A stretch of DNA of 64,000 nt from Fasciola hepatica (taxonomy: Eukaryota; Platyhelminthes; Trematoda; Plagiorchiida; Fasciolidae), in the NCBI GenBank assembly GCA_948099385.1, contig CANUEZ040000151.1, positions 7,076,001 to 7,140,000 of the forward strand, in the 5' to 3' direction. The translations under genes were made by a program, and so were the position numbers. Numbering within the stretch: the stretch's first letter is position 1; every line of letters begins with the position of its first letter. Under the pieces are notes generated by a model. The model did no database searches and was not told the DNA's origin. It saw only the letters and a list, made by a program, of their open reading frames with translations. Of the stretch, positions 37,275 through 51,689 are shown piece by piece.

Positions 37275-38870
37275 CCGTAGCTATCAACTCACATCTAGCC
37301 ATCATGTTCTTAGGCGGAGAAGTAGTAGTGGAAACACAACTAACTTCACTGAAGGCATCAAACTAACAATATGCTTTAGACTAACGGGTTCACGCGACGA
37401 CAACAGAAAGACTGCATCTAAGGGGCGGCTCTCCAGTTATATGTAAGGGCTACAGATGCTTCACTACACGGTTAGCCAGACATCGGTGAAGTCCGACGAA
37501 GAGCCACCCGTTCGGCCAGAAGCGACCGTAACAACTACTCGATCAAAATCATGGAAACCATGTAAGCTGCGGTGAATTTTCAAAGCTCTTCCGTATTCGA
37601 TAAGCGAAAGTCTGCACAGCCTCATTTGCGACGCTGTTGGGCTGCTCATTCCTGAGCAGGCCAACAAGACAACGAAGGACCGAATAATTTGAATGTTTAC
37701 TGAACCGTCCAGTGCCAAGCTCTCTGAACTAAATTCCGGCAATCCAGAGCGAGCGCCAAGACGTGAGTAGCAATCTATCAAAGCACAAAATGAAGAACCA
37801 GAAATTCCCTGGAGAAGTGAACATCGCACCGGACTTATACAAATCGTCTTTCGACACTGCTTGAGTCACTCCATACCCCGTTTTGCTAAATCTAGGGAAA
37901 AAACAATTCCCATCAGACTGGTAGACTTCAATACTCCTCTCTTTCCAAAAAAAGGCGACAGGGCTGTGTGAGCAAACTACCGTGGCACCAGTCTGATCGG
38001 CGTGCATGCCGCCAAAAGATTCTCCGTGACTTCGTCGGACCACTCCCGGCAGTAAAGGAGGCGCGCACACGCCCCAATCAAGAAGGCTTCCGCCGCGATA
38101 GATTACGCGTAGTCCAAATATTTACTCTGCAGGGTATTAGACCGCAGCTTGATTTACTGATTTCCGGGAGGCCTTTGATTCAATCGACAGAGAATCGTTA
38201 CAAACTATACTACAAGTGGACGGAATGCTTCAGAAGATAAAAGTACTAAACACTGTTTTTACTTCCTTTTTTGTTTATTAAACAATATACAACAATTCAG
38301 TCTCATGAGGTCGTACTACTCAAATACACATCTGCGGAGAAAAATCCAGTGATTTCCTTCTCAATTTCGGTGTTAAGCAGAGCTGTCCCTCGTCGCCAGC
38401 GCTGTTCAACTCATTATCGACTGGACAATGCTTCAGGCGCTCACCGATTATCCTGGTATTTAGCTGGACGCCGATGATTTCCATGCAGGTTTGGAATTTA
38501 CAGACGACATCGTCACCCTTGGAGATAGTCTAACCGCCTTGCAATCAATAACAAATCGCGTAGGGTACTTCGAAAAAGTCATGGGACAACGGATTAATAC
38601 GTCGACGACTAAGAACTTTCCGATCTGTGCTTCACAGTCTATGCAACCGATATTTGTCAACGGCGAGCAAATCCAGCATATCTCAGCGTTCAAATGTACG
38701 GGCTCTAGAATCCTTCCAAACAGGCAAGTCAAGTTGTGCATTGACAACGCTTCATAGTGCACTCAGGAAGTTTAACGAAAACAGCCTCCGGATCAAATTC
38801 CGTGCCTTTTGGGCCGCAATCCGCCCATTACTGACCCACGGTTTGTCTGCTTTTTGAAAGTGAAACTTAT

Positions 38871-39419
38871 ACTGCGTGACTCAGATCTCTGAGTAAATGA
38901 CCTTCTCGAATGTCCTCAGTACTTTATTTTATACTTCAACTTACTGATCTCAACATTTATCTGGATTTTGTTCAAGCGAGTTTCTTTGGCTCCATTGACT
39001 TGATTTCGTAAGAGGCTGATATTAGTGCTAGTTAAAACACTGTAGTGATGTTAGAAGCAGGGCCGGTTCATCCTTATCAGTGCTTCTCTATGTCTTTCTG
39101 TTCCCGTTTTATTGTCATGTATTCTGTTCCGGTAAAGTTGTTACTGTGTTTTCACTCGCCTATGTCTCGCACAGGCGGTGAGGTCAACCTGTAGAACGAC
39201 TGGTTATAGAACTTCATTTTTTCGGAAAATTGAGGAAAGGTGGAACATTCATTGCCATTCCATATTCGATTATTCCTAAAGTCCAAACACATTGAAGCAC
39301 AGAGACAAAAACAATATGCCATGCAAGGTGGACGCCGTGAACTAATCATTTTTGTCTACAGAGGTTAGGATTTTTATGTAGGCAGTATCTACAGACGGGT
39401 GGAAAGTCTCTCGAAAATG
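38871..39419. other. PAK intron sequence, nothing recognised
   Basis: No motif or repeat supported between C1 and the hammerhead remnant H3. Confidence 0.55.
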
Positions 39420-39462
39420 TAGGACCGGTTTCACGGTTATTGCCGCACACCAGGTACCTACT
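39420..39462 (-). ncRNA. Hammerhead ribozyme remnant, copy H3
   Basis: The minus strand reads GTAC, CTGGTGT (core strand with two changes from CTGATGA), stem II GCGG-CAATAA-CCGT, then GAAACCGGTC with an intact GTC cleavage triplet and the start of stem I CTAC. Stem II pairs fully (one G-U), and the six-base loop differs from H1 in one base. The two core changes would abolish activity. It lies in the PAK intron, sense to the gene. Confidence 0.6.
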
Positions 39463-40935
<1,473 letters not shown>

Positions 40936-41417
40936 GCTACTCGTTTTAGTACACTAAACTTTTAAGACTATCTGATATACACCCTATCCACTGCACTCAT
41001 GCGTAAACATGTAAGGAGAAAAAGCATTTCTTTGATAAGTTGATTAGATACTGTGACTGTGTAGCCTCGGTGGAATCTATACTTATCGGTGCTGTCGAAA
41101 TTCGAATCAAATTTTTTTTTCGTAATGAGTTTCCGTTTCGCGGCCTGCAATATTTTAACGAGGAAAGCTTGGAAATATGAAATTCCCTATTGGTTGGATT
41201 TATTTGCGTTGGCTGTGAATGTTTTCTGGGCAGTTAAAATTGCTGACCTTGGTTACCATGATAGACCTGCCGAAGGCTTAAACGTCCGAATATGGGTAGT
41301 TTTTGAAACCATGAATGTAGAATTCAACACAAAAGGCTTCGATCAGTGACGAATAAACGCTGAGCTTCGAGCAGCAGTTTTTTGTTGTTGATGTTTTGAT
41401 CATATATTTCCGCTTCC

Positions 41418-41419
<2 letters not shown>
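40936..41419. other. PAK intron sequence; unexplained plus frame 41089-41349
   Basis: The 86-codon plus frame has a hydrophobic stretch (YWLDLFALAVNVFWAVKI) but no recognisable domain and lies in intron DNA of the opposite strand. Probably chance. Confidence 0.4.

Positions 41420-41489
<70 letters not shown>
41420..41489. repeat. (TA)n microsatellite, about 70 bp
   Basis: Pure alternating array immediately before the 5' UTR of LINE copy C2. Confidence 0.97.
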
Positions 41490-41492
<3 letters not shown>

Positions 41493-42329
41493 CGGTTTGA
41501 GTCCCTACCCTTGCAAACGCACGCAATCTACTCCATTTTGTAGCCCACCACAACTCAGCGAAATCGGTGAATTTACCCACCTATCTACAGACTATTTATT
41601 ACTCTGACACCAGTACAGAGGCGTGCTGCCCAGCAGAACTTGAAACGTGTGGACTGCGAGTGAATTCCTTGAAAAACAAGTGGGCCGGTTACAACGCGGC
41701 TAACCAAACCGAACTAGGGAGTGTAGGGGTGTATGGAATGTCTGAGAGGAGCAGCACCTCTGAGTTCGTTGACTGACGTGTCCCTTGGGGCATCCTACAT
41801 CTCCTTGGTCTCTATCATTCATCCAGCTCTCAGCTGTAACTCCATGAAGCTGAAGCACGCATCAGCGGCCACACCCCGGCCAATCGTTCTACAGACAGAC
41901 TAAACCAGGTTGAGGGCTACCGAGGTCCCAAATCTTCGGCGAGACTATGTTCGGCAGGTGGAGACAGATTCTCCTGAATGGGCTGACGAAATCTACTCAT
42001 CCAACGGCTGCAAACTGCCCAAGTACCTGAACTGGTATTCCAGAAGAGGCGAACGAACCGTACAACAGGCCACCGGCTCCTTTGGAATCACCTTGTTGCC
42101 TTGAAGTCTGCACTTGGGTATGCAAGCTCTAGAGGTACAACCTCGAACAAAAAGGCCGAACGGTGCTGAGAACACTGCATCGTACCCTACTCCCGCGATT
42201 CTCTATGATTATTCACGGAACCTCATATGCTCATCATGCTAAGGCGTCCCCGATAAGCGACGCACCTCGTGTCCCAGCGGTCAAGGTAATAACATAGCAA
42301 GCTGCGATTATTCGTTGCAGGAAAAGAAC

Positions 42330-43050
42330 ACACATAGCCTGTTGAGATGTAACGACGTTTTTAGAGGTCAGCAATCAGTACACCATAATGCGGACTCCAC
42401 ATGACTATGACGTAGATATTGCTTGCCTCTCGGAAGTCCGTCTGCCCAACTCAGGTAGCTGACAAATAAAGGTCCCGGGAGTGGATACATCCTATTGGCT
42501 CCATCACAGTGGCCCGAAAGATAACTCCGGTCTCTAGGATGTCGCGCTTCCTCTGAACAAAGCAGCTAATGATGCAGTGATCACTTTGGTACCAGTCTCA
42601 TCCAGACTCGCCTTGGCACGCTTCAAAGGTTCCCAGCACGACTTGACAGTGATTGCAATCTATGCTCCAACCAATTCGGCTGATGACGAAACCAAAGATG
42701 AGTTCTACAATAACTTGCAGGATCTAATCAACCGCGTTTCAAGGCGTGACGTACTTTTCATCGCAGGAAATCGGAACGCACGCACAAGTACGGCCGAAGA
42801 ATGCACTCGCCATATTCTCGGGAAATTCGGTCTCGGTCAGCGCTGCGAGAACGGTGCTCGACTGATTAGTTTAGCCAACGTCAATAGAATTTTTGTCTGA
42901 AGCACTCGATTTCAACACACCAAGAAGCACCTACTCATATGGTACTCCAATCACGGTCACATTCCACACCAACTCGACAATATCCTCGTGGGATCCCGTT
43001 GGACTTCGTCTGTGGAGGATTGCCGAGCTTACCGAGGTGCAAAAACGGGC
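42330..43050 (+). pseudogene. Family C endonuclease (C2)
   Basis: Traces include CLSEVRLPNSG (catalytic Glu; about 42423-42455) and the frame 42577-42900. That frame reads ALARFKGSQHDLTVIAIYAP, DETKDEFYNNLQDLINRVSR and FIAGNRNARTSTAE, where the usual GDxN is changed to GNRN. It continues with HILGKFGLGQRCENGARLI. The later HQLDNILVGSRWTSSVED piece lies in the next frame (42960-43025). The Asp change and frameshifts make it inactive. Confidence 0.8.
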
Positions 43051-43760
43051 AATACAAACGGCACCGACCATGTCCTCCTACGCGCATGATTCGAAATTCA
43101 TCTGTCTACACGTGCTAGTGTCTGCACCCTCCCGAATAAACGTTGCTGTCCTAGAAAACCCAGAGAAGACAAAAGCGTTGTCACGAGCAATCACAACCCG
43201 ACTTATCAAAGCAACCAACGCGCAAGATGAAATTTCTGTGGAAGAGCAGTACACTCGAATAAAGACGACAATCAAGGAAGCTACTTGGACAGTACTCGGA
43301 AGAACAAAAAGGCGGACAAAACATTACATATCTGAGAGCACGCTGCGGCTGTCAACCAAAGCACATGAAGCCCGATTGACAGGTAGTGATAAACGCTGCA
43401 CACTGCAACGAGAGGCCACGCGCTCGCCAAAGCTTATCGCAAAACATACTGGTTAGAAATAACTGAAAAATGGAGACCACGTCCCGAACTGGTGACTTTA
43501 GTAAACTGTTTCGCCTCATTCGCAACGCCTCTAGTAGGTTCCGCAAACAAGATTCGCTTCTTCGTGACGCGGCAGCAAATCTAATACCCGAACAGAGTGA
43601 GAAAATGGACCGATGGGTCGAAAACTTTGGTCAGCTGCTCAACCGGCCCACAAACCACCAGACGGACCGACAAATGTCAACTTATCCCGGTGCAGTACGA
43701 AAGCAACTGTGACCGGCCCAGTACCAAGGAAGTCACTGAAATAATCAACAGACCGAAGGA
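43050..43760 (+). pseudogene. Family C endonuclease-RT linker (C2)
   Basis: Frame 42893-43456 continues with RINVAVLENPEKTKALSRAI, EEQYTRIKTTIKEATWTVLG and an Arg/Lys-rich run. Frame 43470-43712 gives METTSRTGDFSKLFRLIRNA and EKMDRWVENFGQLLNRPTNH. These are the standard linker landmarks of this LINE type. The last recognisable residues are KEVTEIINRPKDQ at about 43745. Confidence 0.75.
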
Positions 43761-43765
43761 CCAAA

Positions 43766-44275
43766 GTTCGTGTTTACCGTGCCGCCATTCGGCCCGTACT
43801 CATCTATGGCTGCAAAAACTGGCCACTACGAGCTCAGGATACCAGAAGGGTGAGGGTTTTCGACCACTGGTGCATGCGGCATATCCTCAAAGTCAAGTGG
43901 CACGACAGGGTGGCTAACGAAAAGGTAAGGAGACTATGCCCTGATGTCGATGCGCCCTCTGTCCTCCTCCAACGTCGACGACTTCAGTGGTTCGGTCATA
44001 CGCTTCGGCGACCCGAGTCAGAGATAACCAGACAAACACTCTGCTCCACTCTCTGCCCTGGTTGGCGTTGTCGCCTTGGTAAGCATCTCAAAACGTCGAT
44101 CAGCACAATAGAAAAAGACGTAGAGTTTCTATGCCTTCGGTGGGTCTATGGAGTCCGGCGATGGAAAACGGACTGGGTCACGATTTGTACCGAGCTCGCC
44201 TCCAACCGATGTGCATGGTCAGCAATGGTCCGTGATATCCATGGAGCCGACTTATCCTCTCGCAGAAGATAGTCG
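43766..44275 (+). pseudogene. Family C RT C-terminal region (C2)
   Basis: Starts with a VYRAAIRPVLIYGC-like reading, then the 140-codon frame 43850-44272: FDHWCMRHILKVKWHDRVAN, RRLQWFGHTLRRPESEITRQ and WRCRLGKHLKTSISTIEKDV. It ends MVRDIHGADLSSRRR before a stop. Copy C3 ends with the matching SIRDIQKADLFSHRSQ, which defines the family C protein terminus. Confidence 0.8.
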
Positions 44276-44304
44276 CGTAAAAGTAAAAGTGAAGAAGTAG
44301 GGAG

Positions 44305-44450
44305 GTGACTCAGGATATTGCCTCCTAACCGCAAGACTGCGAGTTGAAACCGGGATATCGTATCTGCTGGAAGCACATCATTGAAGTGCAGAGCCATACG
44401 CCATTCAGTGTAGATCTCGGGCACTCTCGTATCCCGGGCATATGACACCT
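44305..44450 (+). repeat. Possible tRNA-derived SINE after C2
   Basis: An A-box-like GGTGACTCAGGATATTG and a B-box-like GAGTTGAAACCGGG lie about 40 nt apart. No second copy was seen, and it could instead be part of the family C 3' UTR. Confidence 0.35.
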
Positions 44451-44653
44451 GACAAAAAGCAGTGGTCTTATTTCACTCGAACCACATTATAGGAGAACGA
44501 TAGCCAACAAGAGAACCAGCTATATCACAGAGTGTAGTGGATAGGCTGTAGTAAGCCATTTTGGTGTTCGACTGATGTAAATGTGGACTCCCTATGATAC
44601 GCTTACTAAGGAGCATTCTCTGTTTTTGTTGTTTCTAATCGAACTCGAGCACA

Positions 44654-44669
44654 CCCCCCCCCCCCCCCC
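44654..44669. repeat. (C)16 tract
   Basis: Uninterrupted run of 16 C. Confidence 0.95.
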
Positions 44670-44884
44670 TTCAGAGGAACACTGGTCTTTGCATACCATA
44701 AGAGCACCGCCGTTGATCGTCTGCCACCGCTTATTTCGTGGGCTCAGCAACTAACTTAATCGAGATTAACCACCGGGTTCGGGGTAGTTCGTCTATCCGC
44801 CACCTGGGGACGCGCTCTGTGGCATACAGCTCTGTCCCAGTGGTGGCTAACATTATTCTCGGTTTCACTGTTATAGCTGCCCGT

Positions 44885-45211
44885 TCACTCTGACAGAGCA
44901 GTGACCCATGTTTGGTTATAGGTGAGTCCATACGCCTGCATGCAATGAAAAATTAACAGAACAAAACCATAAAGTGAATCCATTTCATATGCAATGTTCA
45001 ACACCGTGTGTATGATCACAACGATGGAGAAAACGTCCTCCACTAAAACAGTGGCCCACCAATTAAAGTGTGGGTGCTCAGCCACCTGCAATTGGCAGAA
45101 CATGGAGACAACTGCGTAGTAAAATGGTTGAACATATTCTGGTTTGGCTACAACAAACAATGAGCAATCGGTGATGTCATCGAACGCACGCAGAACATTC
45201 AAGTCACCCAT
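44885..45211 (-). mobile_element. CR1-like LINE endonuclease relic
   Basis: The 108-codon minus frame starts MGDLNV, matching the catalytic GDLN of EEP endonucleases. It continues with FCQLQVAEHPHF and HTVLNIAYE, which resemble the QHVxEPTRF and the LxxxYE-PLGxSDHxLL blocks of CR1/jockey-type elements in the right order and spacing. The SDH active-site block itself is lost (DSLYGFVLLIF). The identification rests on these weak motifs only. Confidence 0.45.
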
Positions 45212-45412
45212 TACGCAACACCTGTGGAAGACAAAGCACTGTCAATCTGAGCACGGCGTTCACTGTGACTTACGTCACAAACAATCAATGACTACTGAGA
45301 TACGCGGAGGCACTAACAGTTAACCATCGTCACCCCAACTATGCAAACAGCGAGAATGGATAGTTACATCAGCCTTGCCTTGGAACCGCGTTTTTTGTTT
45401 GTTATCATTTGT

Positions 45413-45432
45413 TGTGTGTGTGTGTGTGTGTG
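45413..45432. repeat. (TG)n microsatellite
   Basis: About ten TG units, followed by a GCGTGCGCGC stretch. Confidence 0.9.
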
Positions 45433-46074
45433 TTTGCGTGCGCGCATTAACCTTCGGTCTCATGAGAACGTTCAAGTTTCGACTTATGAATGATCACCTT
45501 GACTACAGTATGCAATAACGAAGATGCAGCGAAATGGTCCGGAAGACATCGTCCAATCTAATATTATCGTTTGTATGTTCAAGTTTGCGTCCGGGAAGTT
45601 GTATTTTGAATTTCAGTGCTATTTCTCAGCAAAATGACTGTCAAGTGAGAAGACAAATATGACAGAGTTGATTGCAGTATCTTACAGTTAAGCGGAAAAC
45701 CGTTTGACACGATTTGTCAACAGCCTTGGCCCACGAAGTTCGAAGTATTCAGTCAAATAAAGTCCGAAAGAATTACATTTGTTTATAATCCTAAAGACAA
45801 CGAAAATGCATACTACCAAAGCTGATAAACATTTGGACGTTTTACATGTTGACACTAGTCTTTTGACCACGACCAATGATCGTGTCGTGTGAACTGAGTC
45901 GAGTAGGTTCTAACAGGTGGTAGAAAAATAAGTACATCTATAGAAACGATGCCCTAACTTTGACCTTCAATGAAAACTTTAATTGAACAGTAATACAGTC
46001 AAACTGGGGTGGACCTTAAAACCAACTGAGCATAACACATGGAGAATGATGATGATAAGAGCTATTAGACGAAC
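45433..46074. other. PAK intron sequence, nothing recognised
   Basis: No repeat or coding signal supported before the exon at 46075. Confidence 0.6.
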
Positions 46075-46185
46075 CTCTCTGCAGACGGTAGCAATATGCG
46101 CTTCAGACATGCAGGTCTCGGTGAGAATGTCTGTCAATGAGCCACCGTCCAAATATTCCATTACAACCCAAAGTTCGTCCCCGAG
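46075..46185 (-). CDS. PAK: p21-activated kinase (PAK), exon with kinase hinge
   Basis: A 37-codon exon, phase 0 at both ends. The acceptor is CATACAG above 46185; the donor is GTTCGT at 46074-46069, a weak donor compared with the other exons. It reads [20 protein letters not shown], then [17 protein letters not shown]. This is the hinge and helix D/E region of group I PAKs (human [19 protein letters not shown]). The Met-Glu-Tyr gatekeeper and hinge are kept. It joins TLQALEFLH of the next exon over a 5.4-kb intron. Confidence 0.96.
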
Positions 46186-47739
<1,554 letters not shown>

Positions 47740-47908
47740 CAAGTAACTGTCTAAATAGTTCACGATATTCGGATTTCGATATGCCCTCATCACCAGAATC
47801 TCGTTTAGAATCAGTTCCTTTTTCGGCTGTTTGCGTAAATTCATTTGTTTGATTGCTACTCGTTGACCGGTTTTCAAATCGCGACCAATCTGAACAATTC
47901 CAGAAGCT
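47740..47908 (-). CDS. PAK: p21-activated kinase (PAK), exon with ATP-binding lysine
   Basis: A 169-bp exon. Its first base completes the glycine split with the previous exon, and it ends in phase 0. The acceptor is TGCAG above 47908; the donor is GTGAGT at 47739-47734. It reads [20 protein letters not shown], then [20 protein letters not shown] and [13 protein letters not shown]. This completes the glycine-rich loop and carries the VAIK lysine and the helix C glutamate (NEI). QMNL, PKKELI and [12 protein letters not shown] are near-invariant in group I PAKs, which separates this from group II kinases. Confidence 0.97.
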
Positions 47909-50656
47909 CTGCATAATCAGGTGAACGACGCGTCATGGAGATTAGGGGGTCAAGAGGAAGCGGCGGTGGGCAGATGAGTGGATTAAAGTGCATGCATAAA
48001 TTGTTACTGAGCGCACAAAAGGACGTCATGCAGGCCAATTCTGACTGTTTCCGCTGTGGCCAAAATGTGATCTGGGCAGCTGGCCTCAGACCCTGTATAA
48101 AGGGGGCGAAAAGCTTGGTCCACGTTCACCGTATCGCTAGTCTCACCTAGGTGTAATTCATTTAATTGCCCAAGCCTTCAACCACGCTTGGTGATGCATA
48201 TGGATGCGTTTCGACAGGCGTTTGATCATGCGGCCCACTCACTAGCCAACCACAGGTGCTAGACCTTCGATGGCTAACACACAGTGAGTATGTGATAATC
48301 CGTTCGCGCCCGGTCTTTGATTGGATTTAACTTGGACAGTAGGGATAGAGGTGTGTAAATGCCAATTGGGGTGGAAAAGTAACACAGATTCATGTGCTCA
48401 TGTGGACAACATTTGGACACGAAAGAAAGCCTTTCTGATTGCCGGCACAGGCACCCATATACCTTAATATTTTATTGAAAACAATTCATGCCAACGCAGT
48501 GGAAGGGTATGCACACAAACAACCAAAAAAGACCAATGCATGATGTAGAACGATGATCCTGACATGCAGTTTAGAGAACCACCGATGGCCTGAATAGGTC
48601 GCTTTGCGGACGATATCGAATTGCTGACTACAATCAACGCGCAAGCAGTAATCAGGACTCCATAAAGCATCTTTCAATTGGCAAACAGAAGTGGGGTATT
48701 GTCGACCGACTGCCGGAGGAAATGTTATTTTTTCCTGTTTTCTGATCGATTCCCCACGATAACGGTCGAAGATTTTTTTCCCCAATCAGACTACGTGTCC
48801 AAACTAGACACCACATTTGAAAAAATCATACATAACAAGAAGCACCAATAAGCAAATGCCAAATTTAGATGCTCTCTGAAAAAGGCAGAACAGTGACGTA
48901 ACTTTACCACTGAATAATCAAGCCCCTAACCGCGAGTTAGAAGAACGGTGAAGGGGAAATCCCTGCACTAGCAAAGTCATGGATGACGCGGAAAATCCTG
49001 AGCTTAGAGAGCAATAAAAATATCACGTCCTGTGAAATAATATTCCAAATCAAGCCCGCGAAAGTGTTGATCATAACAATTCATAATCAAAGCAACGTGT
49101 TTAGTATATCGGCGTAAAATGTGACAAAGTTCTTTCGGTCTCATCACATACAAATGCAAAGATGCTTAAAACTGCCACTAATTTTGTCCTGTCCATCCTT
49201 TTTGATTGTAACAGTGATTGCACTGGATGCAGAGTGTACTTTCAAATACATAACTAAATGGTCCTGGATAAACCGCATGGAAAAGATGTTGTCGATGGAT
49301 GTGATAAGACTTCTTCCAGACATTTTTTGCCGGAGCTTGACTTTACAAATTCTTCGATGCCCCCCCCCCCAATAATGTTCACATTTTAACACTTTCACTT
49401 GCAATATGCAGCAAAAATATGATTTTAACAGAGGAGCGCTATGCTCGGTTGCCGCCGGGGTTTTTCATTTTACACTTGTGAGCAGTGGGAGAGGCCTGTG
49501 CCATTTCGACAAGCACTCAGTGTAAACTGTCAACCACTGGTTACCTAAATCCTGAAAACCTGTGTGGAGAACCACATTCAGTACCAGTAGGCTATGCATG
49601 GCAACGAACCAAAATCTACTTATCGGGTGTCATCTTCCAGTTAAGTTGGTGTTCTAAAAATATTCCCTCACGATCTTAATTCGATCGGATTGGACTAATT
49701 GTGTAGCAAGCTTCGATATATTACAGTGGGACACTCAGCAAGATCAGAACGTTAGCAAAATGCAACACTGCCTGCTGGCAACCAGATCTGATATTGAGAT
49801 CCCAAAGCGTTCACCCCAAGCTGAGTTGGGAAAGCAGGGCTTCTTCGAGGTTTTTCAGTTTGCCACTGGGGTCCGATAACATCCAGTCGCTGTTCCAAAC
49901 AGACTGAAATGATTACAAGGACGAAATCAATGAAATGGATGCTGACACTTTCCAACAAAACGAGACGAGGTGAAGCATGACACGGCGGGGGGTGGAGGGA
50001 ATGAAGCTAATTGCTGTTTCAAAAAGTCAGCGCCCCTTTGTCTAACTGACGATACAATCTGTTAGGCACACATACAGAGCTAGATTTTTGCACAACAGCA
50101 CAAAAAGGAACGGGGCAGGGACTGATATGCACCTAAATTGAGCGAGGTGGTGGAAAGAGAGGGGGGGGAGGTTCCCGCTATTCAGAAAAGAAAAAACAAC
50201 AACCAAACTTCAGCTACCCAGTTTCACTTATCAGTTATTTCGGATTTTATATGCCTTAGTAATAAAAAGCATTTTATGACCCTCGACTTTGTATTGTATG
50301 GATGTGAGTGGTAATAAACAGGACGGTGGAAGGCAGCCGGTTACGAACAGTACATGTAACGCATGGGATAATCCATGCGGCCCGCAATCCGATACTGAAG
50401 GAAGCACAACTAACGGATCTTGACAGAACTAGAATGAAACCAAAGATAAGCATGCCCTACTTGAAAACCAGGAAAGAGCGACGTCACTTAGGAGGAGGCC
50501 ACCGAACTGTCGATATTGTTTATCCGATGCGAACAAATGATTTAAAAAGTCCCCAATGTTTTCCTTCTTTTTCTCGTGTCATGTTAAAGAAAATCGGAAA
50601 CCTTATCCTGAGACCCGAAGTGGAGTATCACGAAAGGCCTCAGTATGTCAGACTTG
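47909..50656. other. PAK intron sequence, nothing recognised
   Basis: First 2.7 kb of the intron between the two most upstream identified exons. No repeat family match was noticed. Overlapping frames near 49121-49404 on both strands lack motifs. Confidence 0.5.
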
Positions 50657-50668
50657 ATGACCAATCGG

Positions 50669-51593
50669 TGATTTTACAAGACTGGACGTCAACGATTCCG
50701 AGCTTGATGCTCGATGGGGAGGTGGTGTCAGTTGTCGACCACTTCACCTACCTCGGTAGCTGCGTGACGACGGATGGAAGCACAGTAGTAGAGGTGAGCA
50801 CGCGGATATCCAAGGCTCGAGCTGCGTACGCTGGACTGAAGCACTTGTGGCGCCGACCTGATATTTCACTGAAGTTGAAATGTCGTGTATACTGTGCCAC
50901 TGTGCGTTCAGTTTTGTTGTATGGTTGCGAGACTTGGAGTCTGCGTGCTGAAGATATTCGTCGTCTTGAGGTTTTCGATCATCGATGTTTACGTAGTATC
51001 GCTAAGATTGGGTGGAATAGCCGAGTGAACAATTCTGAGGTTAGAAAGCGAGTATTGGGTACTAATTCAGAGAACGTTCTGTTACAGCATATCCAGATTA
51101 GTAGAATTCGTTGGTTGGGGCACGTGTTACGTATGGCAAACACACGTCTACCATACTGTGTCCTATTCTCCGTTTCGCCTAGAGCGTGGAAAAAGCCACG
51201 TGGAGGTCAACGGATGACACGGCAGCGAGGAATGAGAAAATGTCTAGAGAACTTAGGAAAAGTAAGTGCTTCACTTCTTCGTGGTTGGAGTCCAAAAATC
51301 CGTCAACCAGTTGACTGTATACACTGAAGGATATGGCTGCGAACCGTGAATAATGGCGATCGTGTTGTCACTTTCAATCGAATCAGAATGACTGATCGAT
51401 GTGCGTTTGTACAGTTAGACTGTGTATTCCGTGTGTTGGCTACTAGGGCATTCTATCCTTTTCCCACCCATGTAGGTCTATTTCCTATCCACCTTGTATA
51501 TTCATACCTTCTAGTTCAACGTGCAAGATGGTTAGATAGGCAGTGGTCAGTGGGGCTTGCACTGCTGTTTACCGCTGTACGATGATGATGATA
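50669..51593 (+). mobile_element. RTE-like LINE family A, copy A3, with 12-bp target-site duplication
   Basis: A 5'-truncated insertion starts in the RT thumb and includes the C-terminal region, 3' UTR and a (GAT)n-type tail (about 51580-51593). ATGACCAATCGG occurs at both edges (50657-50668 and 51594-51605). The sequence is very close to A1 and A2, so it is recent. It sits in a PAK intron, antisense to the gene. Confidence 0.95.
50672..51327 (+). pseudogene. Family A RT C-terminal part (A3)
   Basis: About 215 codons from ILQDWTSTIPSLMLDGEV through DHFTYLGSCVTTDGS, LLYGCETWSLRAEDIRRLEV, RIRWLGHVLRM and KKPRGGQRMTRQRGMRK. The frame is open from 50308 because host intron sequence upstream happens to be open in the same frame, giving a 339-codon chimeric frame. 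It shifts near 51300 (KIRQPVDCIH instead of the usual KDPSTSWLE). No catalytic RT motif is present in this fragment. Confidence 0.85.
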
Positions 51594-51689
51594 ATGACCA
51601 ATCGGGTGACCAGGAATGATATCAAATCAACCGCATCACTTAAACTATACATGATAGTACAACTGGTAAGGTAGATCTCTGAAGAAACC

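Larger units (their letters stand above)
35980..38870 (+). mobile_element. LINE family C, copy C1, long decayed relic
   Basis: Layout is a 5' UTR part (35980-36250), an endonuclease (36280-36960) and a linker (about 37480-37690), then RT entry (about 37975-38150) and RT palm to thumb (38485-38870). A family A insertion (37121-37274) interrupts it. RT motifs include QEGFRRDRLRVVQIFTL and EFTDDIVTLGDS, where YADD has become FTDD. Frames change repeatedly. Confidence 0.8.
41500..44280 (+). mobile_element. LINE family C, copy C2, with the RT catalytic core deleted
   Basis: A 5' UTR (about 41500-42330), endonuclease (42330-43050), linker (43050-43760) and RT C-terminal region (43766-44275) are in the right order. 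The linker runs directly into the C-terminal region at about 43765, so the fingers, palm and thumb are absent. This leaves a 2.8-kb internally deleted derivative. Confidence 0.85.

Noticed and set aside
42655..42700. CTGATGACGAAACC, hammerhead-like core
   Set aside because: No room for stem II, and it lies in the family C endonuclease reading.
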